NCBI RefSeq assembly: GCF_900188315.1
Contig: NZ_LT897781.1
Span: 2,666,001-2,730,000 of the forward strand
DNA: 64,000 bases
Direction of reading: 5' to 3'
Source: Marinobacter sp. es.042
GTDB lineage: Bacteria > Pseudomonadota > Gammaproteobacteria > Pseudomonadales > Oleiphilaceae
The notes under the pieces were generated by a model. That model was given only the letters and a program-made list of their open reading frames with translations. It was not told the origin of the DNA and ran no database searches. Made by a program: the position numbers and the translations under genes. The stretch's first letter is position 1; each line of letters starts with the position of its first letter. Of the stretch, positions 1 through 8,119 are shown one piece after another.

Positions 1-194
1 GGTCCCGGATGGCCAACGTTGCCAACGAGCAGCTTGCCGCCGGCGAAGGCAACAAGCCCCTGCTCGAGAGCAAGGTTGTCTCTGCCCGCTTCTACTTTGA
101 AAAGCTGCTTCCGGAAGTCGACTGGCTGCTGGGCGACATCCAGAGTGGCAAGGACAGCCTGATGGCGTTCTCGGACGACCACTGGGCCGCGTGA
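1..194 (+). CDS. Acyl-CoA dehydrogenase, C-terminal end (partial)
   Basis: This is the 3' end of a gene that begins before the window; the first complete codon is at position 3 and the stop is TGA at 192-194. The roughly 63 visible residues include the stretch SARFYFEKLLPEVDWLL followed by IQSGKDSLMAF. This resembles the extra C-terminal domain of long acyl-CoA dehydrogenases of the fatty-acid or phenylacyl-CoA type, which oxidise acyl-CoA to enoyl-CoA with FAD. No catalytic residues lie in the visible part, so the substrate cannot be judged. The family call rests only on the tail; the frame is certain. Confidence 0.65.
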   Translation, partial: SRMANVANEQLAAGEGNKPLLESKVVSARFYFEKLLPEVDWLLGDIQSGKDSLMAFSDDHWAA

Positions 195-202
195 TCCGCT
201 AT

Positions 203-230
203 CCGGCCAGGGCTCCCACGGCCTGGCCGG
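203..230 (+). terminator. Hairpin after the acyl-CoA dehydrogenase gene
   Basis: CCGGCCAGG at 203-211 pairs perfectly with CCTGGCCGG at 222-230 across a 10-base loop, starting 8 bases after the stop codon. No T-run follows, so it is either a weak terminator or a 3' stabilising hairpin. Confidence 0.4.
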
Positions 231-351
231 AAATGACCGATCAATGACAGCTTGTGACCTTCAGGTGAATGCACTGGCCATTGATAATGATCACGTTGAT
301 TAGTGTCTCTGAACTAGTCCCGCCCAGCTCCCCGTCGAACTGGGCACTTTG

Positions 352-378
352 AAAGCCACGCCTTGCGTGGCTTTTTTT
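352..378 (+). terminator. Rho-independent terminator in the 195-466 gap
   Basis: A 10-bp stem (AAAGCCACGC at 352-361, GCGTGGCTTT at 365-374) with a CTT loop leads into seven T residues at 372-378. A second hairpin, GCCCAG (322-327) with CTGGGC (340-345), lies just upstream. The terminator lies 158 bases after the previous stop and 89 bases before tcdA. It may end the acyl-CoA dehydrogenase transcript or a short separate RNA. Confidence 0.75.
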
Positions 379-466
379 ATGGTCCTTTTTTGTCTGTGCG
401 GTCACTGGGTTACAATTGCGATCTTTGATTCTGTCCGGTCTGCGACCGGACCTGCACGGGGACACC

Positions 467-1258
467 ATGAACGCCGACGATTACGCTTTCCGCTTTGGTG
501 GCATCGAACGACTCTACGGGCGCCGGGCCCTGGAAGCCTTTCGTCACGCCAATATTGCTGTGGTCGGTCTTGGCGGGGTCGGGTCCTGGGCCGCTGAAGC
601 CCTGGCCCGAAGTGGCGTTGGTACCATCACCCTGATCGACATGGACGATGTCTGTGTGTCCAACACCAACCGGCAGCTCCACGCCCTGGAAGGCCAGTAC
701 GGCCGTACCAAAACCGACGCTATGGCAGACCGGTTGCGGGCGATCAACCCGGAAGCCGACATTCGGGTGCATTTTGGCTTCCTGACCACGAAGAACGTCA
801 GCGAGCTGATCACCGAAGACATGACCGGGGTGATCGACGCCATCGACAGCGTCAAAGCCAAGGCCGCCCTGATTGCCCACTGCCAGCGCCGGAAAATTCC
901 TCTGGTCTGTGCCGGCGGCGCAGGCGGACAGATCGACCCCACTCAGATCCAGGTGGCAGACCTCAGCAAAACAACCCAGGACCCACTGCTGGCCAAGGTT
1001 CGAAACCTTCTGCGGCGGGAATATGGCTTTTCCCGGAATCCAAAGCGGCGCTTCGGCATTGAGGCCGTATACTCCCTCGAGCAGCTGACGTATCCTGCCG
1101 GAGACGGGGAAGTGTGCCTGCAGAAACCGGTCACCGACGGCCCGGTGCGCCTGGATTGCGCCTCCGGCTTTGGCGCCGCCAGCCCGGTGACCGCCAGCTT
1201 CGGTTTATTTGCGGCTTCCCGACTCCTGAACCGGATTGCCCGGCGCGCCAACCAATAG
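467..1258 (+). CDS. tcdA: tRNA threonylcarbamoyladenosine dehydratase TcdA
   Basis: TcdA (CsdL) is an E1-like ATP-dependent enzyme. It cyclises threonylcarbamoyladenosine at position 37 of ANN-decoding tRNAs to ct6A. The 263-residue product has the nucleotide-binding glycine motif GLGGVGSWAAEALARSG near residues 33-50. It is followed by DMDDVCVSNTNRQ, the acidic and Asn/Arg signature of the ThiF/MoeB/E1 fold. The ATG at 467 is preferred over the upstream start at 416 because the product then begins MNADDYAFRFGGIERLYG, as family members do. The length matches the family. It is separated by 21 bp from the downstream antiporter on the same strand, so cotranscription is possible. Confidence 0.92.
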   Translation: MNADDYAFRFGGIERLYGRRALEAFRHANIAVVGLGGVGSWAAEALARSGVGTITLIDMDDVCVSNTNRQLHALEGQYGRTKTDAMADRLRAINPEADIRVHFGFLTTKNVSELITEDMTGVIDAIDSVKAKAALIAHCQRRKIPLVCAGGAGGQIDPTQIQVADLSKTTQDPLLAKVRNLLRREYGFSRNPKRRFGIEAVYSLEQLTYPAGDGEVCLQKPVTDGPVRLDCASGFGAASPVTASFGLFAASRLLNRIARRANQ

Positions 1259-1279
1259 ATCAACGGAACTGAAACCATT

Positions 1280-3157
1280 ATGCCAGTCAGCACTGTCCTG
1301 CTTCTTGCCAGCATTGGCGTTTTATCACTGTTCTGCCAGTGGCTTGCCTGGCGCGTGCGTATGCCCGCCATCCTGTTCCTGCTGGCGGGTGGCATTGCCG
1401 CCGGGCCTGTCCTGGGTTTTCTGGCACCGGAAGTGGTGTTCGGCGATCTGCTGTTTCCGGTTATTTCCCTGGCCGTTGCCATCATCCTGTTTGAGGGCAG
1501 CCTGACCCTGCGCTACGAGGAGATACGGGGCCATGGCAAAATGGTCCGCAACCTCATTCCGGTCGGTTCTATTGTCACCTGCATCATCGGAACCCTGGCT
1601 GCCCGCTGGCTTCTGGATGTCTCCTGGGCGGTCGCCTTGCTGTTTGGCGCCATCTCGATTGTCACCGGCCCCACGGTTATCGCGCCGCTGCTGCGCTCCG
1701 TGCGACCCGATTCGAAACTGGCCAACATACTGCGCTGGGAAGGCATCATCATTGACCCCGTTGGCGCTCTGCTGGCGGTCCTGGTGTTCGAGGGGATTGT
1801 CTCCTGGGGCCAGGGCAACGTGTTTGGCCACTCGCTGTATATCTTCGGCAAGACCTTGGCCGTGGGCTTTGTAATGGGTGCCGTTGCCGGTTATCTCAAT
1901 GGCATCGTGTTGCGCAAGCACTGGATTCCGCAGTACCTGCATAACGCCGGCACACTCACCTTCATGCTCGGCGTCTACGCCATTTCGAACGAACTGGCCC
2001 ATGAGTCTGGCTTGCTGACCGTGACGGTCATGGGCATCTGGATGGCCAACATGAAGCAGGTGCCCATCGAGAGCATCCTGGAATTCAAGGAATCCCTGAG
2101 CGTTCTGCTGATTTCCGCCCTGTTCATTATTCTGGCGGCGCGGGTTGAGTTTGCGGCGATTGCCGAATTGGGTTGGGGCCTGGTGGCGGTGCTGGCCCTG
2201 CTGATGCTGGTGGCCCGCCCCCTGAGTATTTTCCTGTCGGCCATCGGCACCAACCTGAACTTGCGGGAAAAGCTATTTCTGAGCTGGATCGCCCCCCGGG
2301 GCATCGTCGCCGCCGCGGTGTCAGCGCTGTTCGCCTTCCAGCTGCAGAAGCTGGGTTATGAAAGTGCCGGCGCCCTGGTACCCCTGGTGTTTATGCTGAT
2401 TATCGCCACCGTTACTCTGCAGAGCCTCACCGCACGGCCGGTTGCCCGCCTGTTGAAGGTCGCGGAACCAGCGGAATACGGCTTCCTGATCCTGGGCGCC
2501 AATCCGGTGGCCCGTATGATTGGCATGGCCCTGAAAAAGTATGAGGTGCCCGTGACCCTGGCGGACACCAACTGGGAAAACGTCCGTCAGGCGCGCATGG
2601 AGAACCTGCAGGTGTACTTCGGCAACCCGGTTTCCGAGCATGCATCGACCCATCTGGACCTGACAGGCATCGGCAAGCTGCTGGTGATCTCCCCGTACAA
2701 GCACATGAACTCACTGGCCACGTACCACTTCCTGGACTGGTTCGGAAACAAGTGCGTGTTCAGCCTGGCCGAAGGTGATCAGGACCAGAAGGCCCGGCAT
2801 CAGACGGCTGAAAAAATACAGATGACCCGGGGCCTGTTCGATGGCGTCAGCTACGCCAAGCTGGCCAGTCTGGTGAGCCAGGGCTACACCGTAAAGACCA
2901 CCCAGTTGAGCGAGGAATTCGGTTACGAGGAGTTCCTGAGCAAATACCAGAACCAGGCTCTGGTGCTGTTCACGTTCGACAGCAAGGAACACGTCGCCCC
3001 GGTTTGCAGCATGAAAGACCTGAAACCGGAAGACGACTGGATCCTGATCAGCCTGGTACCGCCCCAGGCCCGCAAGGAACGCAAGGAGAAAGAGGGAGGG
3101 GAACCATCGGCCAGCCAGGATCAACCGGCCGATCAGGAACCCTCATCGACAATCTAG
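1280..3157 (+). CDS. CPA1-type cation/proton antiporter with a C-terminal TrkA-N-like domain
   Basis: The product (625 residues) is a predicted inner-membrane monovalent cation/H+ antiporter of the NhaP/CPA1 type. The first roughly 390 residues are a run of hydrophobic segments, with typical motifs such as ISIVTGPTVIAPLLRSVRP and WIAPRGIVAAAVSALFA. A cytoplasmic part from about residue 395 starts GFLILGANPVARMIGMAL, a Rossmann-type RCK/TrkA-N-like nucleotide-binding motif. The tail is rich in Glu, Gln and Ser. The fused domain suggests gating by a nucleotide or similar ligand, by analogy with other RCK-fused transporters. The 3' end overlaps the converging oxidoreductase gene by 15 bp. Ion specificity cannot be read from sequence. 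Confidence 0.85.
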   Translation: MPVSTVLLLASIGVLSLFCQWLAWRVRMPAILFLLAGGIAAGPVLGFLAPEVVFGDLLFPVISLAVAIILFEGSLTLRYEEIRGHGKMVRNLIPVGSIVTCIIGTLAARWLLDVSWAVALLFGAISIVTGPTVIAPLLRSVRPDSKLANILRWEGIIIDPVGALLAVLVFEGIVSWGQGNVFGHSLYIFGKTLAVGFVMGAVAGYLNGIVLRKHWIPQYLHNAGTLTFMLGVYAISNELAHESGLLTVTVMGIWMANMKQVPIESILEFKESLSVLLISALFIILAARVEFAAIAELGWGLVAVLALLMLVARPLSIFLSAIGTNLNLREKLFLSWIAPRGIVAAAVSALFAFQLQKLGYESAGALVPLVFMLIIATVTLQSLTARPVARLLKVAEPAEYGFLILGANPVARMIGMALKKYEVPVTLADTNWENVRQARMENLQVYFGNPVSEHASTHLDLTGIGKLLVISPYKHMNSLATYHFLDWFGNKCVFSLAEGDQDQKARHQTAEKIQMTRGLFDGVSYAKLASLVSQGYTVKTTQLSEEFGYEEFLSKYQNQALVLFTFDSKEHVAPVCSMKDLKPEDDWILISLVPPQARKERKEKEGGEPSASQDQPADQEPSSTI

Positions 3158-4126
3158 CACCAGCTTGCCGCGCACGTGCCCGCCTTCCAGCAGTTCGTGG
3201 GCCTGCGCGACATCATCCAGCGCGAACGCCTTTTCGATGTGCACCTTAACGTCGCCGTCCTCAATCAGCTCGGCAATCTCATCCAGGTGAAATACGTCGG
3301 GACGCACAGTCATGCCATGGGCGCGTAAACCCATTTCCTCGGCAGCACTGATGATTTCGTCGGCGGTAACCGTCGGGATGGTCACGAGGACTCCATGTTC
3401 GCCGAGGGTGTGCAGGGAGCGTTTGCCGGTATCACCGCCAACAAGGTCCAGTACCACGTCCAGACCATAGCACTCTTCGGCGATATCCGTGTTGCGGTAG
3501 TCAATCACCTCGTGGACCCCGAGTTCCGCCAGGAAATCCCGGTTACTGGCCGAGGCCGTTGCAATCACATGGGCACCGCGCTCCAATGCAAACTGCACCG
3601 CAAAATGGCCCACGCCACCGGCGCCAGCGTGGATCAGGATTTTCTGCCCCGACTCCAGTTTCGCCATCTCGAACAGAGCCTGCCATGCGGTCAGTGCCGC
3701 CAGGGGCAAGGCACCTGCAGACACCAGGTCCAGTTCTTCCGGCACGATGGCCAGTTCATCGGCCGCGGCCAGGGCATACTGCGCATAACCGCCACCGCCG
3801 GCCGGGAATCCGACCATGCCCATGACCCGGTCACCGGGCGCCAGAGTGGTCACGTTGGCACCCACCCCGACAACCTCTCCCGCGACGTCGTAACCGGGCG
3901 TCCATGGCAACGAATTCTCGATCTGCCGCGCCGCGAAACCAAGCCCCTTCCGGGTTTTCCAGTCGATCGGATTGAGCCCGGCACCGTGCACTCTGACGAG
4001 CACCTGATCGTCTCCGGGGACTGGCACATCGGCCGAGACCACTTGCAGGACGTCACGCTCACCAAAGCGATCGTAGATCACATGGCGCATCGTGGCTTCA
4101 GCATTCTGATCGGCAGTATTTTCCAT
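3143..4126 (-). CDS. Zinc-free medium-chain dehydrogenase, NADPH:quinone oxidoreductase-like
   Basis: This 327-residue protein of the MDR superfamily is expected to reduce quinones or enones with NADPH in the cytoplasm. It has the GroES-like N-terminus (GYDVAGEVVGVGANVTTLAPGDRV) and the Rossmann motif AGAGGVGHFAVQFA around residue 160. The catalytic-zinc cysteines and histidines of alcohol dehydrogenases are absent. The ATG at 4126 is chosen because GGAG stands 6 bases before it; the open frame extends to 4192 without a comparable site. It is transcribed toward the antiporter gene. The exact substrate is unknown. Confidence 0.85.
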   Translation of the reverse strand: MENTADQNAEATMRHVIYDRFGERDVLQVVSADVPVPGDDQVLVRVHGAGLNPIDWKTRKGLGFAARQIENSLPWTPGYDVAGEVVGVGANVTTLAPGDRVMGMVGFPAGGGGYAQYALAAADELAIVPEELDLVSAGALPLAALTAWQALFEMAKLESGQKILIHAGAGGVGHFAVQFALERGAHVIATASASNRDFLAELGVHEVIDYRNTDIAEECYGLDVVLDLVGGDTGKRSLHTLGEHGVLVTIPTVTADEIISAAEEMGLRAHGMTVRPDVFHLDEIAELIEDGDVKVHIEKAFALDDVAQAHELLEGGHVRGKLVLDCR

Positions 4127-4207
4127 GAGGATCTCCGGACAACAGGTTAAACGGGATTGGCTTTGAACAAGATTAGCTGAAGTAAAGCACAAAAGGCCTC
4201 GGGTGAC

Positions 4208-4669
4208 CTACAGCCCTTTGCCTCCGGCTACCACAGCGGAACCGAGAATCTTGGCGAACTCTTTGGGCGCACGGGCAGGCCGCTGGCTTTTCAGATCAAC
4301 ACAGGCGTGAGTGGAAACGGCCCTGACAAGCGTCTTGCCATCCGAGGGACGAACGAGCTGGAACTGCCGTGCAGACCGGAACCGACCATCATAATCGGTG
4401 AGCCAGGTCCCCAGAACCAGTTGATCGCCGGCGTTCGCCGAGGCCAGGTAATCGATTTCCGTGCGGGTAATGGCCATCGCCTTGCCGGTTTTCTCGTGCA
4501 ACTCCCAGGTCATACCCAGGCTTTCTATGTGGGCCCAGCTCACGTCTTCCAGCCAGCGCACGTAAACAACGTTGTTGGCGTGCCCAAGCCGATCGGTATC
4601 CTCGGCCCGCACCGCTATCTCGATCGTGAAAGGCGCCGGCAGATCCCAGTCAATATCGTGTTGCTGCAT
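4208..4669 (-). CDS. Hotdog-fold acyl-CoA thioesterase (YbgC/FadM type)
   Basis: The 153-residue product belongs to the 4-hydroxybenzoyl-CoA thioesterase-like hotdog family, which hydrolyses acyl-CoA thioesters. The signature RAEDTDRLGHANNVVYVRW near residues 22-40 carries the conserved Asp, Gly-His and Asn-Asn-x-x-Tyr pattern of the active site. The start codon shares one base with the stop codon of the upstream SMP-30-like gene (TGATG), so the two are probably translationally coupled. The chain length of the substrate is not evident. Confidence 0.85.
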   Translation of the reverse strand: MQQHDIDWDLPAPFTIEIAVRAEDTDRLGHANNVVYVRWLEDVSWAHIESLGMTWELHEKTGKAMAITRTEIDYLASANAGDQLVLGTWLTDYDGRFRSARQFQLVRPSDGKTLVRAVSTHACVDLKSQRPARAPKEFAKILGSAVVAGGKGL

Positions 4670-5754
4670 CAGTTGCTGTCCCCCAGACCCGGAATGGCCT
4701 GCAACGGTAGCCGACCAATACGATCATTGTGAAGTGAACCAAAGTACAGGTTGCCATCGTGAGGATTCACCGAGGTGATTTCCTGCAGATGGGTCCCCCG
4801 AGTGTCGTGGAGACTGGTAATAACCTCACCGTCCCGGTCGAACGCGATCACAAGACCATATTCTTGTGGCGCAGGTTTCAGGCTGCTCGGGAGTTTAGCC
4901 ACCAGATCCTTGAGCCAGGGCCGGGGGTGCATGGCGTCCATCCTCGAATCTCTGAGGGTAGGAAACGCCACCCAGTAGCGCCCCTGATCATCCACCGCGA
5001 GGTTATCGGGAAAACCGGGCAGATTGTCGGCAAAGACTTCCGCCTGGCCGGCTTTGGGCCCGTGAATCCAGTATCGGAGGATGCGGTATTTCCAGGTTTC
5101 GTTAACCAGCACATAGTCGCCCTCCGGAGATACCGCAACACCATTGGCAAAATGCAGATTGGCCAGGAGAACCTCGGCCTTGCCGGTTTTTGGAGAGTAG
5201 CGGAGCAGGCGGCCATGGGGACGCATTTCCAGAAGATCCAGCATGTATTCCGGCTGGTGGAACTTGGAGCTGGCGTCGGTGAAATAAATGCGCCCGTCAT
5301 CGGCAATGTCGACATCATCGGTGAAGCGGAACAGCGTTCCCTCCGCCTCGCGGGCCAATACGGTGATCTCGCCCTCAGGACTGATAGACAGCAGCCCCCG
5401 CCAGGAATCTGCAACGATCAGATTGCCCCGGCTGTCAAACACCATGCCCAGGGGCCGACCATCGGTGGACAACCAGTTTTCAACCCGGCCATCCGGGAAC
5501 ACCCGCACGATGTAGCCATCCTGGGTGCCGGTATAAAGCACACCATCCTCGCTCACGGCTGTGTCTTCGGGACCGTATACCTGACCCCGGGCGATCAGAT
5601 CCGCAAGCCTCAGGCGCTCATTTGGCGCGACCTCACCGGTCAGCGGAGGTGGCGATGGCGGGTTCCAGGCTTTGCTGTCGACGGGCGAGGGAGTCAGCAG
5701 GAAACTGCCAAGTAGCAGGAAGACAACCAGCAAACCCACCATCAGCCATTTCAT
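4669..5754 (-). CDS. Membrane-anchored SMP-30 / strictosidine synthase-like beta-propeller protein
   Basis: The 361-residue product begins with MKWLMVGLLVVFLLLGSFLL, a signal anchor or uncleaved signal segment, followed by a proline-rich linker. The body has the repeated short beta-propeller pattern of SMP-30/gluconolactonase and strictosidine synthase-like proteins, for example DGRIYFTDASSKFHQP, GDYVLVNETWKYRILRY and NPHDGNLYFGSLH. It probably acts as a lactonase or esterase in the periplasm or at the membrane; this is inference from the fold. Coupling to the thioesterase gene suggests a shared role in acyl or lactone metabolism. Confidence 0.8.
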   Translation of the reverse strand: MKWLMVGLLVVFLLLGSFLLTPSPVDSKAWNPPSPPPLTGEVAPNERLRLADLIARGQVYGPEDTAVSEDGVLYTGTQDGYIVRVFPDGRVENWLSTDGRPLGMVFDSRGNLIVADSWRGLLSISPEGEITVLAREAEGTLFRFTDDVDIADDGRIYFTDASSKFHQPEYMLDLLEMRPHGRLLRYSPKTGKAEVLLANLHFANGVAVSPEGDYVLVNETWKYRILRYWIHGPKAGQAEVFADNLPGFPDNLAVDDQGRYWVAFPTLRDSRMDAMHPRPWLKDLVAKLPSSLKPAPQEYGLVIAFDRDGEVITSLHDTRGTHLQEITSVNPHDGNLYFGSLHNDRIGRLPLQAIPGLGDSN

Positions 5755-5855
5755 ACACTCTGCCCGCCTGTTGTTGTGTCCATTCCGTGTGTCAGCGATA
5801 AGCCCACCTTAGCAGACGGGCCGGTGAGCAGGAAAATGCCCTACGCAGGGCACCA

Positions 5856-6653
5856 TCATTCATCGGCGCTGAGGAAACGGCGGCACAGGGCAGCAAAGGA
5901 GTCGGCTTTCTCAGCGTGCAGCCAGTGGCCGGTCCCCTGGATAATACGCAGCTGTGCCTGTGGGAACAGTCGCTGGATATCATCCCGGTGTTTTTCCTGG
6001 ATGTAGGCCGAATCCGCGCCCTTCAGAAACAGCACAGGACCATCAAACGGGCCATCACCCTCCGGCGCCCTGGCCAGATGTTCATAGCAGGCATCGATAA
6101 CCGGCAGGTTGAGCCGCCACCGGAACATTGGCCCGCCCTCCTGCTGGTCTTCGCGAGGAATCCGTTCCAGGTTTTTCAGCAGGAACTGGCGAACACCCGG
6201 CTCTTCGACAAAATCTGCCATCAGCCTGTCTGCGTCCTGACGGGAACGCACACCGCTCAGATCCATGCTGGTCAGCCCTTCAAGAATAGCATCGTGCCGG
6301 GGTTTGTAGTTTACCGGGGCAATGTCGGCCACGATCAGTTTTTCCACACGCTCCGGCGCCTGGAGGGCAACCTGCATCGCCACCTTGCCACCCATGGAAT
6401 GACCCAGCAGGCTCACCTTGTCCAGGGCCTGGGCGTCCATGTAGGCAATGACGTCGGCGGCCATGGCTGGATAGTCCATGGTATCCGTGTGGGGCGAACT
6501 CCCGTGGTTGCGCTCGTCCAGTGCGTGAATCTGCCACTGGTCTTCCAGACGGCGGGCGATACCCCCCAGGTTGTCCAGGGAGCCGAACAGCCCGTGCAGC
6601 AGTATCAGGGGCGGGCCTTCGCCAATAATGCGGTGGTTCAGCGCAACAGTCAT
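5856..6653 (-). CDS. Alpha/beta-hydrolase esterase, YbfF-like
   Basis: The product (265 residues) is a cytoplasmic esterase of the alpha/beta-hydrolase fold. The oxyanion motif LHGLFGSLDNLGGIARRL lies near residue 20 and the nucleophile elbow GHSMGG near residue 85. A C-terminal histidine sits in IIQGTGHWLHAEKA. This arrangement and length match YbfF-type acyl-ester hydrolases. The gene lies downstream, on the same strand, of the 30-residue gene at 6810-6902 but is separated from it by a strong terminator, so it probably has its own promoter in 6654-6755 or is reached by read-through. Confidence 0.85.
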   Translation of the reverse strand: MTVALNHRIIGEGPPLILLHGLFGSLDNLGGIARRLEDQWQIHALDERNHGSSPHTDTMDYPAMAADVIAYMDAQALDKVSLLGHSMGGKVAMQVALQAPERVEKLIVADIAPVNYKPRHDAILEGLTSMDLSGVRSRQDADRLMADFVEEPGVRQFLLKNLERIPREDQQEGGPMFRWRLNLPVIDACYEHLARAPEGDGPFDGPVLFLKGADSAYIQEKHRDDIQRLFPQAQLRIIQGTGHWLHAEKADSFAALCRRFLSADE

Positions 6654-6755
6654 GGGCAGTTAGTCTCCGGATTGGTCTGCGTTCTCAGACCGGATACATT
6701 ACCACTGCCAGTCTTGCGAGCAAGTGCCGGTATTAGCGGTCATTTTCCGTGGACG

Positions 6756-6781
6756 AAAAAAAGCCGGGCAAAGCCCGGCTT
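6756..6781 (-). terminator. Rho-independent terminator of the 30-residue gene
   Basis: Read on the minus strand, AAGCCGGGC and GCCCGGCTT form a perfect 9-bp stem with a 3-base loop (6761-6781), followed by seven U (plus-strand A at 6756-6762). It begins 28 bases after the stop codon of the small gene. Confidence 0.9.
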
Positions 6782-6809
6782 GAAGGTCATAGACGTGACG
6801 TCTGAAGGA

Positions 6810-6902
6810 TCAGCAGTAGAAGATGCTGTTCAGATACTCGGCAAGCTCAATCACGTTTTTACGCTCAAGCTCGGTATGAGGTACGAAGATTTCCTGTTCC
6901 AT
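6810..6902 (-). CDS. 30-residue protein of unknown function (small gene)
   Basis: A leftward reading frame begins MEQEIFVPHTELERKN, continues VIELAEYLNSIF and ends Tyr-Cys-stop. It is 93 bases with its stop codon. A consensus ribosome binding site (CAGGAGGTGTTTT immediately before ATG) precedes it and a strong intrinsic terminator follows it, so it is very likely a real, well expressed gene. Codons are of the favoured type (CGT, AAC, ATC, TTC, TAC). The peptide is acidic and amphipathic, with no signal sequence or transmembrane stretch, and has a single cysteine as the last residue. It is divergent from an AraC-family regulator gene. I do not recognise the family. It is not PqqA, and no radical-SAM or other peptide-modifying gene is nearby. 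Confidence 0.8.
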   Translation of the reverse strand: MEQEIFVPHTELERKNVIELAEYLNSIFYC

Positions 6903-6977
6903 AAAACACCTCCTGATTGCTTTTCCATTGCTTCAACCTGATACCTTGATGCTATCGTTAAAGCCACGGGTAACCCT

Positions 6978-7048
6978 TGACAGGCGGTTGCACCCACTTG
7001 ACATTTTGTATCAGTCATCATGACAGGTCGTTAACTATCAACGTGACA
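6978..7048. promoter_or_regulatory. Spaced TGACA repeats between the small gene and the AraC-family gene
   Basis: TGACA occurs at 6978-6982, 6999-7003, 7021-7025 and 7044-7048, with start-to-start spacings of 21, 22 and 23 bases, about two helical turns. The first two are TTGACA. AraC-family proteins often bind direct repeats on one face of the helix, so this may be the operator of the adjacent regulator. The TTGACA copies could equally be -35 elements. The last copy overlaps the proposed GTG start. Confidence 0.4.
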
Positions 7049-8119
7049 TCTGCCCAATCAGACTCCACCAGCGCACCCCTGGTCGCTGCCTCCAGCACGC
7101 TGGCGCTGGTTCACTATCTGGAACGCCAGGGTGTTCTCAATGCACCACGGGTGGAACAGCTGACCGGGCTGGCCATGTCGGAGCTCACCGACCCGGACCG
7201 GCGCGTGCCCGCCGATGCCCATTACCGGCTGTGGGAACACGCCGAGCTGGTAACGGGCGATCCGGCTGTCGGGCTGCACGCCGGAAAAGTGGTGGATCCC
7301 GAGCGGATGGGACTGGTCGGGCATGTGTTTTTCAACTGTGACACCCTGGGTGAAGCCGTTACCCAATACGTGCGCCTGCATCGGCTGATCAACGAGTCGG
7401 TATTCCTGAGCTTCGAACAGACCGCCGACCAGGCCATTCTCTGCTGGCAACCGGACATGGCCGAACATTACTGTCGGCAGGATATGGACCGGACCCTCGC
7501 TGCGGCCATCACCCGCACCCGCCACTTCATTCATCCGGGCATCCGGGCGGAATGGGTGGAGATCGCCCACCCGGCGCCGGTGTACGCCGAAGAGTACGAA
7601 AAGCTGCTCGGTGGTCCGGTGCGGTTTGACTGCGGTATCACCCGGCTGGCGTTCAACAGCCGGCATCTGGGGCACCCGATACCACGCCGCAATCCCTACG
7701 TGTATTCGGCAGTACTGAAGCAGGTCAATACGCTGCTGGCGAGGCTTCAGAGCCGCCGCTCGTTCGGCCGCAGGATTCGCCGACTGATCTCGAAACAGAT
7801 GGCGACCGAAAGAATCGATGCCGACAGCCTTGCCCGGCAATGCCATATGAGCCGTCAGACGCTCTACCGCAAGCTCAAGAAGGAAGGCCTGAGCTTCCAT
7901 GGCCTGGTTGAGCAGGTTCGCCAGGACAAGGCGCTCAGGTATGTTGCGGCCGACCAGTACGCTCTGGGTGAGATTGCTTTTCTGCTGGGTTTTTCAGAAC
8001 TCAGCGCCTTCAGCCGGGCGTTCAAGCGCTGGACCGGCACCTCACCGGCAGAGTACCGGGCAAGGCATCTGGCCACATCGGGGCCCTACGGCCACCGGGC
8101 AGATGAGGGAGCGCATTGA
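7043..8119 (+). CDS. AraC-family transcriptional regulator with arabinose-binding-like N-terminal domain
   Basis: The product (358 residues from the GTG at 7043) has the N-terminal ligand domain of the OruR/VqsM-type AraC regulators (VHYLERQGVLNAPRVEQLTG, DAHYRLWEHAELVTGDPAVG). The C-terminal double helix-turn-helix includes SLARQCHMSRQTLYRKLKKE and IAFLLGFSELSAFSRAFKRW near residues 265-340. It should be a DNA-binding activator or repressor responding to a small ligand. The start is uncertain: an in-frame TTG at 6977 would add 22 residues of poor family fit. The stop codon overlaps the ATG of the cardiolipin synthase gene (TGATG). Confidence 0.88.
   Translation: MTSAQSDSTSAPLVAASSTLALVHYLERQGVLNAPRVEQLTGLAMSELTDPDRRVPADAHYRLWEHAELVTGDPAVGLHAGKVVDPERMGLVGHVFFNCDTLGEAVTQYVRLHRLINESVFLSFEQTADQAILCWQPDMAEHYCRQDMDRTLAAAITRTRHFIHPGIRAEWVEIAHPAPVYAEEYEKLLGGPVRFDCGITRLAFNSRHLGHPIPRRNPYVYSAVLKQVNTLLARLQSRRSFGRRIRRLISKQMATERIDADSLARQCHMSRQTLYRKLKKEGLSFHGLVEQVRQDKALRYVAADQYALGEIAFLLGFSELSAFSRAFKRWTGTSPAEYRARHLATSGPYGHRADEGAH

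Noticed and set aside
281..302. A partial TGATAAT-type Fur-box-like sequence before the putative small RNA
   Set aside because: Only the left half matches; the right half does not complete the operator.
6810..6902. The 30-residue peptide considered as a PqqA-type PQQ precursor
   Set aside because: It lacks the Glu-x-x-x-Tyr arrangement near the C-terminus in the PqqA context, and no pqqB-F genes are in the window.
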